A stretch of DNA of 64,000 bases from Bombardia bombarda. Lineage: Eukaryota; Ascomycota; Sordariomycetes; Sordariales; Lasiosphaeriaceae. Below are positions 1 through 10,400 of the stretch, piece by piece. Location: the NCBI GenBank assembly GCA_030512295.1, contig JAULSR010000008.1, positions 930,001 through 994,000 of the forward strand. Reading direction: 5' to 3'. Made by a program: the position numbers and the translations under genes. Within the stretch, counting starts at the first letter, position 1; each line of letters starts with the position of its first letter. The notes under the pieces were generated by a model. That model saw only the letters and a list, made by a program, of their open reading frames with translations. It ran no database searches and had not been told where the DNA came from.

Positions 1-561
1 CGTCATTGTGTATGTATTATGTAAGCGAGCAGCTAGTACTTGGTTTTTTACGGCTGGGTCTGGTGGGGGAAGTGGAGCCTGTGCATCGACTGTCGCAACC
101 GACCCTCGCCTCCATTGAACCTTGCCAACTTTGGCTTCACCATTTAACCTTTGAAGTTCTTTCCTCTTGGGTAACGAGCTTTTGACGTGTCGCAATCAAT
201 TACGACATGATTTTCTCCGTTCCGATTGACACGAACCCCTACGTCTGTAGCTGTAGCCGACAATCAGCTGTGAAACCTTTCCCTATAAACTTTCTTGGTA
301 TCTTCCATGCCTAGAGAGACCTTTTGCCCTTGCGTTTGGCCAATCTCTTCTGCTCAGGCGCTGGCGGTCCTCAATTAGTCATCTCAGCGAGAGCTGATTG
401 GAGGGGCTTAATGCTTTGTTCTCGTTTTCTCCACAACCTCACCTTCCCTGTTGTCATCACTGCCACTCCGTCGCAACCTGCCCATCCCTTTCCACCCGTT
501 CAATCAACATTCTCCCAACTACCTGGACAACCTGACAAGTGTCTATTGAGAGCAAGCAAAT
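1..561. other. 5' flank of the CCCH zinc-finger gene
   Basis: No convincing gene is seen here. The last 200 bases are pyrimidine-rich and run into the start codon at 562, so this is probably promoter and 5' leader. The only open frames are short and lack family resemblance. Confidence 0.5.
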
Positions 562-2117
562 ATGTCTGCTGAGGACCAGGAGATGATGGCGAGGATCAGC
601 CAACTGGCTGGTCAAATCAACCGCCACAAGAACCGGCAAGCGGGCATAGCCGCAGCACCAGGAGATGGCGCCCGGTACGCGCCGTATTATCGTACGTCTA
701 CCGACTCACCACACGCTCACTAAGCGCGCGCCTGAGTTGATGATTTTCGATATGCAGGTCCCTCTCACCCACACCCACGCGGAGGATATCCATCGCGCGG
801 CGGTCATCGCGCTGTGCCAAGGCCTGTTCATCGTCATAGGACCCTTATCCTGAACGGGACATCCCAATCAAATAGCGACCCAGGAACGCCTTCGGGCACG
901 CCCACCACCCCATCTTCTTGGGTCACCAAGAACGATCGTCATTTGCAACTCATCAACTCCTCAGTTTACGAGAAGGAAGCCCAGGCGCGAACTCGAGCCA
1001 TCGAGCAAACTCGACGCCAGAAACAGACAATTCGCGATGAGCGGGAGCGGGCCAAGCTTCTGAACCATCTGAACCACACAGGCTATACCGGGGCTGCATC
1101 AGCTAACTTTCAGATTTCGCCGGGCAAATATGAGATCACGGTCCAAAGCATTCGCTTTATTGTCGCCAAGAACGGCAGCAAGCTCGTCAAGGTTTCCGGT
1201 GCGTCAGGATCGCACCCAGTGCTTGGACAGGAGACTCACATAGATTTAGACGACACCAACTCGGCAACGGCAACCCCGAAGATGGCCATGGTGGGCGGCG
1301 TTAAGTTCTATCGAAGCAAGAATGGAAACTTGTATCGCCATGGCATCGTCAAAGCACAGCGGTATGTGACTCGACACTCTCTGTTTCGACCGCTAATTCG
1401 GCTACCTGCTAGTCAATCCGGCACCGTCAAGAAGGTCAACGTACCGTGCAAAATGTTTTCAATGACCGGTAACTCCATTTTTTCCACAAACCATGACGCC
1501 CGAGACCATGTCGAAGCGACTGGGATTCGGTAAGCCCGAGGCCACCTACTGACCTACCTCTAGGCTCCTGTACCCAAGGCCCGCGTTGCCGATACATACA
1601 CGACCCCGAAAAGGTGGCGGCCTGCAAAGACATGCTCCAGCAAGGCGACTGCCCCAGCGGAGATGCTTGCGATCTTTCGCATGATCTCTCCCCCCACCGA
1701 ACCCCGACCTGTTTGCATTTTGCTAGAGACAGTTGCACCAAACCTAATTGCAGATATGCTCACGTGAAAGTCACCCCAGCTGCCCCGGTCTGCCGCGCTT
1801 TTGGAATATACGGGTACTGCGAGAAAGGAGCTGACTGCACTGATCGTCATGCTTTCGAGTGCCCCGACTTCAGCAATACCGGCATTTGTAAATCCAAGGG
1901 TTGTAAGCTCCCGCACCGAGAGAGGGCCAGCGTCCTCCGCAAGGCCAATGCCAGAGACACGAACAGCGGAGGAGACGCCGAGATGGAGGATATCTCGAGT
2001 GACGACGAGTCCATTGACGGCGACGACGTGGACTCTGACGAAGTTGACGAGTTCATCGGTCAAGACGAGACCGAAAACATCGAATTCAAGCAACAGCGAG
2101 ACTTCATCGAACTATGA
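562..2117 (+). CDS. Five-CCCH zinc-finger protein, ZC3H3/Red5-like
   Basis: Predicted exons are 562-691, 758-1361, 1413-1468 and 1564-2117, giving 447 residues; the 51-base second intron keeps frame and is inferred from splice sites. The N-terminal half is basic and Arg/Gln-rich (residues about 70-110 look helical or coiled). Residues about 256-381 hold five consecutive CCCH fingers; fingers 1, 2 and 4 have the C-x8-C-x5-C-x3-H spacing, finger 3 is x7-x4-x3 and finger 5 is x8-x4-x3. The tail is strongly acidic (EMEDISSDDESIDGDD). Five tandem CCCH fingers are the layout of metazoan ZC3H3 and fission-yeast Red5, nuclear RNA-binding proteins linked to polyadenylation, mRNA export and exosome-dependent RNA decay. 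That assignment is by architecture only. ATG 562 gives a natural N-terminus (MSAEDQEMMARISQL) and all splice joins keep frame. Confidence 0.85.
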
Positions 2118-3956
2118 TGTTGTACCCCTGCCAGTCTTGCATCGCCGTTCCTACATTGTCTTGGTAAAGACATCATCAAATCTTGATTTCTCGATACCCC
2201 CTTTTTTTTTATTTTTTTTATTTTTTTGCTTTGCTTTGCAAATATATTTTCTAGGAAAAGAGGAAGGCCACAATGGGAGTTGCGGCCCAGGGAGAAAAAA
2301 ACTTGGATGACTGAAAATAGTCGTCGGTCAGATGACGGATCGTCATCGTGTTGGATTGGAGAGAAAGTATTTTAGACTTTATAGAAGTCAAATGAAGAAG
2401 CACGTATGAATATGAAATCTTTAGTTCCAGTCGCTCATGGTGTCCGGCACTCACCCTTTAGCAGACCCTCCTCCGGGGTCTGGGGAGGACCGGTCTACAT
2501 TGCCGAGAAATGTCTACTCAGTCGTTCTTTTCCGCAATTCCCCCCCCCCCCCCCAAAGTCCCAAGCTCGATCGTATGCCGTGTCCCGGTCTTCCCCCCAT
2601 CGCCACCCCCGCCTTCCCTCTTCCCCTCCTTCCCTTCCCATCCATCCTCTCCCCAGCTCCGCACGCCACAAATATCCTAACAGGAAGACAAGCGTGATAG
2701 GTGTTGAACAGCGTCACACGCTACTCAAGCGAGCCAAGGTACCTACTGTGCCGCGGGGAGACATTCGTGCCAACTGGGCGGTACTTAGCTTTCGATATAC
2801 ATACATCAGCAAGCGTTACGAGACGTGTCAGACCTCGTGCATTGGATGATTTATTATCGATGCAAAGGGTTTTCTACCTACTAGACTTAGTCCAAATATA
2901 CCTTGCCTACGAGCCTGCCCACGAACCATACCACGAATGCAAATGTACGGTGTACCTTACAGATCCTCGCTAGTCACAACCAATTAGATTCGCTAAACCC
3001 CTGCTTACCCCACTTGAGCTCGACTTACAACGATCAAGAGGTCTGGTCTGCTGGTCCGTCTACTTACCTACCTACTGTAAGATGGTCCTATCTCCGGCCT
3101 ATTTCACGGAAAGCCCCTTTGTACTCTGTGGTTCTATAATTGCTGTTTAATTCAATCGTCTAACGACTCTACTCCATGGAATATCCATCGCAGTTACGAA
3201 GACAGTCCCGTACTTCGACCTATCACCGACATCCAGGCCCATGTAAATACCCCAGGGCATATGCAGCTCCCCATAACGACAAAGTAGCATCCTGATCAGA
3301 TACAAACACACACCAGTCAGTCGGCATGTATCCCGTAAAAAAGCCTAATTTTATTCCCCTCCCCCTTTGACCACCGGGCGTGTTTCCGCACAGTCGGGAA
3401 TCCGAGGGCCATCTCTGCGGGGGACGAACAAAGAAACATATCCCGAATCGATCCGAACAAGCGAAGTAAAATGCTGCCATGTACTGTCTCGACTCTCGAG
3501 GCTCCGTGTTGACTCTTTGCCAAGCTGAATCAGTTCTTTACCCCAAAAACAGAGGTGAGATAGCACAATCAAGTCAGTGTACAATCTCGTTAGTAGTCTA
3601 GATCGAGCGTCAAGAGTCCAGACTGGTAGGCTTTATCCATACACGGGGCCTGCATCAACAACCAACGACACACACGTACACTATTACAATATGGGATGGA
3701 GAAAGGCGGGGAAGATGGGCGAGGGAGGGCGGAGGGAGTGGGGTAGCTCTCCTACCATAACAAAGGATAGCTGGAGACTTTTTGACTCATACTATACTTA
3801 TTGCGTAGGTTGAATCGATGGCAGTGAAACTTCATGTTGAGGATGAGGTACTGTTTTGTTTTTCGTAGGAATACGATCTCTAACAAAACATATCAACATT
3901 CCACAATCTCTAATCATTCAAATCTACGCCAAAAAGGCCCCGAAAAGTGAATAGTA

Positions 3957-4167
3957 CAGTGCCAGCCAATAAGTTTAGGCCCATCAACAATTACACCACT
4001 TACAACTATTCCACTTGCAACTTTCCCATTCATAACTATCCCACCTCCAACTATCCTATGTATTACCATCCCATTTATAACCATTCTATTTGAGTTATAA
4101 AAGGTCAAACTTGGGTACATCTAGGTGGTCTAATTGGAGAGGGGCCCAGACTTTTTGACTCATAGCA
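3957..4167. mobile_element. Possible Tc1/mariner-type MITE
   Basis: The left end follows a TA (3955-3956) and begins CAGTGCCAGCC, a start typical of Tc1/mariner-like terminal repeats. The last 19 bases of the 26-base left end (3957-3982) match the reverse complement of 4142-4160 at 15 of 19 positions. The outermost 7 bases have diverged. The interior is a 15-base tandem array and there is no transposase. The right-end core (AGACTTTTTGACTCATA, 4148-4164) occurs again, identical over 17 bases, at 3775-3791, as if another end of the same family lies nearby. Called from repeat structure only. Confidence 0.45.
3987..4091. repeat. 15-base tandem repeat, 7 degenerate copies
   Basis: Seven consecutive 15-base units resembling ATAACTATCCCATTT fill the interior of the MITE-like element. 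Read on the minus strand they give a pentapeptide periodicity (NGMVI-like), which is a by-product of the period and not evidence of a gene. Confidence 0.8.
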
Positions 4168-4290
4168 AAGCTATTTATTCAATGTTCGCTTTATATTTAT
4201 TACTGTTTACGCTGTGTCGGTACCATGTCACTAAACCATCCACTCCCGTAGAGTTTCCCGAACATGCATCCTCCGAATAATCGTAGCTGC

Positions 4291-5154
4291 CTAGCCAAGG
4301 GGAGGAGGGGCATTGAAAAGAAAAGAAAAGAGGCCTGCTGCATACAATTGACGCGCATCCGCCGGATTCGCCACCATCGGGGAGACTACTATAGCTAGGC
4401 TGATGCCTGCCGTCTTCAGCACAGCTTCGAGACCTCTGGCGGAGTGGACGAGCTTTTGCTTGATCTGGATGAAATCCTCGTTCCCGCTGTCGTTATCGTG
4501 CTCGCGAACCACATTTTCCCAGCAAATCACAAGGGCGGCTATGATCTTGTCTTGCCATGGTATGCCGGGGATCATGGGCCAGCAGTTTGTGAGGACGGCG
4601 TCGAGGACGTCGAGGGCGACGGACAATGTTTCGGGAACCAAGGGGGCGAAATCTTCTGCTATGACTTCCAGTAGTATTGGTATGATATCCTGGAGATACT
4701 TCACAGCGTGAACACCCATCATGGAGACTATCGAGCCCAGCTTGAGGCAAAGCACCCGGACGAGAAGCATGTGAGACTTGGCATGGGCATAGGCTGGGAA
4801 GACACCCTCTCGGAGAATCTTGTCGAGTGCCTTTTTTTGCTCACTGATCCCAGTGGCGGGTGAGGGTTGTTGTTTTTGTTTGCCCGCCAGAGAGATCAGC
4901 GCGTCAAAGGCAAGATCGAGAAGCAGCACGGACTCGCTCTCGGGTGTCAGGGTGGGAAGATACGACAGTGTCGGGAAGACAGCATCCTCAAAGACCTTTG
5001 ACAGACCCCTGTCGCGGAGCGTCTTGTTCGGAAACTTGCTTATAAATTGGGTGAGAATCTGCAGGCCTCGACGGCGTATTTCTTTGGAGGTGTCGGTGGC
5101 GAGGGTGAGGAGGCCAGGCATGAACGAGGGCCAGTGTTGGTCGATGAATTGTTC
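4291..5154 (-). pseudogene. 5'-truncated TTI2 (TELO2-interacting protein 2) copy
   Basis: An open frame of 287 codons (5154 down to 4291; first internal ATG at 5121) reads like the C-terminal HEAT-repeat part of the Tti2 family (DUF2454), the TTT-complex subunit that helps PIK-related kinases fold. Typical stretches are RRRGLQILTQFISKFP and LLLDLAFDALISL. The upstream edge looks like an intron end: a CTAAC branch-like sequence followed about 15 bases later by AAAAG, then the exon. No N-terminal exon follows. The next 400 bases are the promoter side of the divergent monooxygenase at 5561, with no Tti2-like reading in any frame. The piece is therefore probably a duplicated or rearranged 3' fragment, although its frame is still intact, so a short protein from ATG 5121 (276 residues) remains possible. 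Confidence 0.6.
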
Positions 5155-5560
5155 CTTTTCACATAGGAGTTAGGAGTTGGCAAATCATGTTTAGCTGGCA
5201 ACACCGGCATAAGAAACGGCAGCGAGGAAAAGGAGGGGTGGCTGTGGGAGGGGAAGGTGGGATATGTCGTTGGAGAAGATACAAAAAGTAAATTACATCT
5301 CCATCCCCATATCCAGTTACCGGCAATGATTAACCTGGTGATAAGCCAGCTCTTTGTGTGAGCTTTCCGTTTAAAACTGATGCCATCCTTCTTGGTGATC
5401 TAACTCCCCTCTCTCCAGAATTGATGTTCATTCGGTTGCCGTGTTGACGATTACTCGGATACTGAGATTGCCTGAAGAGAAGAGCAAGATAAACGCCAGA
5501 TTTTATACGAGCAATAAACTCTCCCGCATATAAAATAGCGCTTCCCCGTGTTTGGACGAG
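5155..5560. other. Intergenic junction between TTI2 relic and monooxygenase
   Basis: This stretch contains the retained intron end of the TTI2 fragment and then the monooxygenase promoter. A TATAAAAT-like box lies at 5529-5536, unusually close to the start codon at 5561. No coding exon is recognisable. Confidence 0.4.
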
Positions 5561-7854
5561 ATGGCGCAATCGAACGGTGTACACGCCAACGGAGCAGATG
5601 GCAATGGCGCAGACATCAACCCGGCGTATCCCAAGAACTTCACCCTCCCGGAAGGTCCAGTGGAGAATCAGCGACCTCTCAAGGTTGTCGTTGTCGGTGC
5701 GGGGTTCTCTGGTATTCTACTCGCCATCCGGTAAGTACATCGGGTGACGGACTGCCTGACCGACTACGTCGATTGGTGAGACAGTTGGAGTTATCCTGTG
5801 TGCTAATCGAGAGCATATGAGTATAGTATCCCCCAGAGGTTGAGAAACGTTGAGTTGGTAGTGTACGAGAGAAATGAGGGTGTTGGTGGCGTTTGGTATG
5901 TCTAGTCTCCCAAGCGAACACCTCCCTTGGCATTAAGCTACGAACTGACAGTACTCTAGGTTGGTGAATAACTACCCTGGTACGTATCTATCTTGAAGGT
6001 TACCAGCGACCCAATAAAACAATATAGTGCAAGACTGACCATTCGGTTTGTCTAAAAGGTGTTGCTTGCGATATTCCATGTAAGTTGGCCGATTTTCATA
6101 TTGACCATGATGGAAGTGGGATAGGGCTGTTTGACTAACACAAATGGTAAAAGCGCACTCGTACCAATACACCTTCGCCCCGAATCCGGACTGGTCAAAC
6201 ATATATGCGCCAGGGCCTGAGATCCGGAAATATCTGGAGGGGGTTGCCACGAGATATGGAGCCACGAGGTTCATCAAGACGTCCCATAATGTCAACGAGT
6301 GTGTCTGGGACGAGGGACAAAAGAAGTGGTATGCACGCTCAGGGCTGTTGGGCTCGAGAATTGATTGGACTGACGGAAAATGTCTAGGACGGTCATGGTT
6401 GACAACCTTGCTACCGGCAACTCGTTTGTAGATACGGCGGACATCCTCATCACTGCACGTGGACAGCTCAGTGATATCTCCTGGCCTGACATCCCGGATC
6501 TTAATAAATTCCAGGGAAAGACGATGCATTCCGGCCAATGGGACTCGAGGTGGGCAATTGCTTATGCTGTGCGATACAAGTCGTGGGAGGTGTGCTGACT
6601 TGAGTCTTTTATAGCTTTGACATACGCAACAAAACGGTCGGCATCATAGGCAATGGGTCCAGCGCCATCCAGATCATCCCCAAGCTGCAAAAGGTCGAGG
6701 GCACGTCCCTGAAGTGCTTCATGCGTTCGCCAACATGGATCTCATCAGGATTCGGCGACGAGGCCATGGTGCAGCTCGGACTTGACCCCAAAATCACTGA
6801 ATGTATGTGATTAGAGAATTCACTGTGTTGTCAGCAAGTACTAACGATGATGGCTGCGAATATAGTCTCAGAAGAGCAGCGACGAGCCTTTGCCGAGGAT
6901 CCCGAGCTTTACTTCAGGTCCAGGAAGGCGTTTGAGAGCAGCGGCAACGTCATCCACGACTCGACATTCATGGGCACGGAGATGCAGGCGGCTTTCCAGA
7001 ATGCCTTCCGACAGTCGATGGAGCAGAGACTGGCTGCCCGTCCAGACTTGCTTGAGAAGATTATCCCGACCTTTGCCCCTGGATGCCGTCGCCTCACACC
7101 CGGCAAGGGCTACCTCGAGGCTCTTCAAGAAGAAAACGTGGAGACAATCCACGACCCCATCGCCAAGATCACCGAGACGGGTCTTGAAACGGCATCTGGG
7201 CGGCGCGTCGACTTCGACGTCCTGGTCTGCGCGACGGGCTTCAAGGCGGCGTCAGCACCATTGTTTGGGGTTGTCGGACGCAACGGCCTCTCGCTCACGC
7301 AGCGCTGGAGCAACATACCGGAGAGCTACCTGTCGCTGGCCTGCGACGGATTTCCCAACATGCTGATGATGCTCGGGCCGAACGCAGGCATCGGGTTCGG
7401 CAGCCTGACTAAGATTCTCGAGGCCGAGGCCGACTACATAACGCAGGTGATCCGCAAGATGCAGAAAGAGAACTACATCACCATTGAGCCCAAGGTCGAG
7501 CGGGTGCGCGACTTCACCGAAGTCATCGGCACCTACTTTGCCAAGACGGTCTACCTGGATAAGTGCAAGAGCTGGTACCGTGCCCATGGAGGCAAGAGCG
7601 AGTGGATTGCGGTGTTGTGGCCTGGTTCGACGCTGCATTTTCTCGAGACGCTGCGGTCGCCGCGCTGGGAGGACTGGGTCTATGAGAGTGCCGAACCCTC
7701 GGGGAATGCCCTGAGCTGGTTGGGCATGGGCCGTAGCATCACCCACGTAGATGGCGATCCGTCGTGGTATATCAACCCGACCGAGGTTGACTTCCCGCCT
7801 GAGGGCAAGCCAGAGGATGATCCTCGATACAAGGCAAGGCCATGGTCGTACTGA
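5561..7854 (+). CDS. Baeyer-Villiger type flavin monooxygenase
   Basis: Eight exons: 5561-5730, 5827-5895, 5960-5979, 6059-6079, 6154-6328, 6388-6549, 6615-6802, 6866-7854 (597 residues). The FAD-binding motif VVVGAGFSG is at residues about 43-51. The family fingerprint FxGxxxHxxxWD appears as FQGKTMHSGQWD at about 193-204. An NADPH-binding GIIGNGSSA follows near 214. The C-terminal CATGF motif is also present. Such enzymes insert oxygen into ketones to give esters or lactones and serve steroid or polyketide tailoring (StcW-like proteins are relatives). No polyketide synthase or other pathway gene lies nearby, so the substrate cannot be inferred. Exons 3 and 4 are only 20 and 21 bases, yet all joins keep frame. 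The start is the first ATG giving MAQSNGVHANG; an upstream in-frame TTG at 5552 is ignored. Confidence 0.9.
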
Positions 7855-10400
7855 ATGCTGGCCACCTCCATTATATGGAAGATTGAAGGGTAATAAATGG
7901 AGGAGAGACACATGCCGTACGATGAGAAGTTAGTAGTACTAGGCTGATAGGCAGTTACGCTAAGACAATGTTCGCAGATGTTTATTCAAGATGGGAAAGA
8001 ACAGCTCGCTAGACCAGTTCATTGGTCAAGGAAGGTGCCAGTCGTTCTTGCCCAGCTGGAGCACATACCGTCCACCTCACCAGGACTGTCAACACTTGTG
8101 ACCATGCGTGTCCAGGGGAGTGCCATAACAAACTGATAAGTTTGGTCGGACATTCATGTGTGGCGTAGGGACATGTAGGTCTGCCACCGCTAGCAGCACT
8201 GTTCCGACTCCCCCTGTTGCCGTCCGTCCGTCTGCTCGAGGCACGTCTTGTCCTGATCGGAAGAGGGATCTGATGACGAGTCGTCGCCGGCAGCAGACTA
8301 AGCAGATGTTGGTCACACCACAGCGACACCCTGACGACATGCGACGAAGTCCTCGAGATTGCATCTTTAATGGCGCAACTGGCGACGAGCGGGCCGTGTG
8401 ATGCAGCCACTTGCGAAGACGGCATTCTCGAGTTGTGTGAGATCGGCCGAGAGGCCTAGCAGAAAGTGCTGCAAGTATCCATGGAATGCACCTCCAACAA
8501 CGTTCTGTTATCTTGCGAGTCCCCCCCGGAAATCTAAGGTGAGAAAAATAAGCTCCAGTAACAGCGGGTCCGAGGAAGTCGCGATGGTGTGAAATATTCA
8601 GGTGCGTTACAGCCCCATATCCACCCACCCAGCATGTGTTGTGTTAACATCGCCAAGCTCAATTAATGAGGTATCAAGGCCAGACGATTATCAGTCAAGA
8701 TCCATCCGAGGATATTGAGTTTGTACGAGTATAGATGCAAACGAGGGACCAAAGGAGGGCGACTGACTTCTGTCACCGCTCATCCTACATCACAGGACCT
8801 CAAAACATACACAGGGGGCATCACGAAATAATGGCATGTGGCCGGATTTAACCATGGGAAAGCATCATGGCAAGTGCTCTGATCTCCCTCAAACGTACGG
8901 CTGCAATCGATCTGGCAACCTTTAGCTAATAAGCCACGATCGATCTTCAGACACAGGGTAGAGAAGTCCTTAGATACGGTGCTGGTTGCGGAAAATGATG
9001 AAGAAGAAAAGAAAACAGAAAAATTCTCCGACGAGAAGAAAAAGCTTATGACCTGTGGGAGGCACAGTGCGCACGATCCTTTTGGCTCGCACGGTTGCAC
9101 TGTCCCACCCTCTTGGCAGAAATCGACATGGGTATTTGCAAAGTTCCATCGCGGATGGAGCTTAAACTTGATTGTCTTTGCAGCCCAGCAGCTGCCAGCC
9201 ACCAAGGTGCTTGCTCGGTTTCCGCACGTGTTCGCGGATGGCCTCCGAATGCAGTACCCGTGAAGCAATTTTCGCACTTGGATCTTCATGTCGCGCGGTG
9301 CTGCTGTTGGTTTCACCCAGCTTCTTCGAGAGACCATGGCATTTTGAGTTGCATTCACCGAAAGACCGCCGTTGGCTTGGCTGAGGGGGGGAAAAAGAGA
9401 AGGAGAGAGCAAAAAAAAAAAGAAAAAAAAGGGGTGACTAACTTGTACCACGTTGCTCGACATGAATGAAAAAGGGTTGCTCGACGTCGCTCTGGTGAGT
9501 TTGCTGACTGAGTGGTGGCTGTGGAATGGCTTCATCTGACGTCTGACGGTGGCTGCGTACCTACCTGCCTATGCCGCCCTCCCTCCCTCCATCTCCGAAG
9601 GCAACGAGAAGACGGGCAGAATCCGTAACAGTATTGGGCAAACATGGAGGAGTCAGTCGCGTAGTGTGTAAGGTAGTGCAGTAAGGGCAGATGGTCAGGC
9701 GGCTTCTTGTTCATGTGGTCTCTTTGTCCTAGAGTAGTAGCCAGTGCGGTGCACTTGTCAGTTCCGAATCCTTAGACCACAACCTAAATTTCTAGAAGGC
9801 GAACACACGTGGAGGAGAGATCGATGCATATTGGTCGCCGTCGTCCCGTCACACACTCAGCCTTGCAGTTCGAGGCCAACGTAGCCCAGTCCAAGCCTAG
9901 TCCACCCGTCTGTAGCTGCTACTGTTGAATGTTGTGGTAGGTAAGCTGGAGGTCTCCAACGATGATTACCTTGATTGCCTGAACCTGCCATGTCAGGTGG
10001 CACAGAGAAGCAGACGGAAAGTAGTACCTTGGGCGCTTCGTAGGCGGTCTCGTCATTGACTTCCTTGGGCCTCAGATAAATAAATAAGTGGTCCACGTCG
10101 CCTGCTGTCTCATCCGTCAGAGTTTCTGCACATCTGGGCTATGACATCGATGGCGCCTATTTGGGAACAGCGTCGTTGGGTCTGACACGTCGGACGGGTC
10201 CGTTGGCCACCGAGTCCACTATTCAGGGCCAGGGTTGTCAAGAACTTGAACCAAACAACCCCCCAAGGTTGAAAACGCTTCGTTTGGGCGCAATACTAAA
10301 CACCAAAAAAAAACTTCTCCACCGCCGACAAGAAGTAGTACTATGTGAAGAGGACCTCAATACCTCACGTACGCGAACGCACGCCCCCGGTCGACATTGG
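7855..10400. other. Gene-free spacer
   Basis: No supported gene. A 251-codon minus-strand frame at 8780-9535 is rich in Phe and Ser derived from A/T tracts and has no family resemblance. The A-rich run near 9410-9432 is a simple repeat. The right end is the promoter side of the endopolyphosphatase gene. Confidence 0.5.

Larger units (their letters stand above)
2118..4290. other. Gene-poor spacer with a C15 run and a MITE-like element
   Basis: No coding region is supported. The 3' flank of the zinc-finger gene has T-rich tracts near 2205-2230. A run of 15 C lies at 2540-2554. Bases 3775-4167 contain inverted and direct repeats annotated separately. The remainder shows nothing recognisable. 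Confidence 0.5.

Noticed and set aside
8089..8628. 179-codon minus-strand frame
   Set aside because: The first codon is GTG, and the sequence has no recognisable domain or coding-like pattern.
8780..9535. 251-codon minus-strand frame beginning with ATG
   Set aside because: Poly-Phe and Ser stretches come from A/T tracts, no family resemblance, and no splice or neighbour support.
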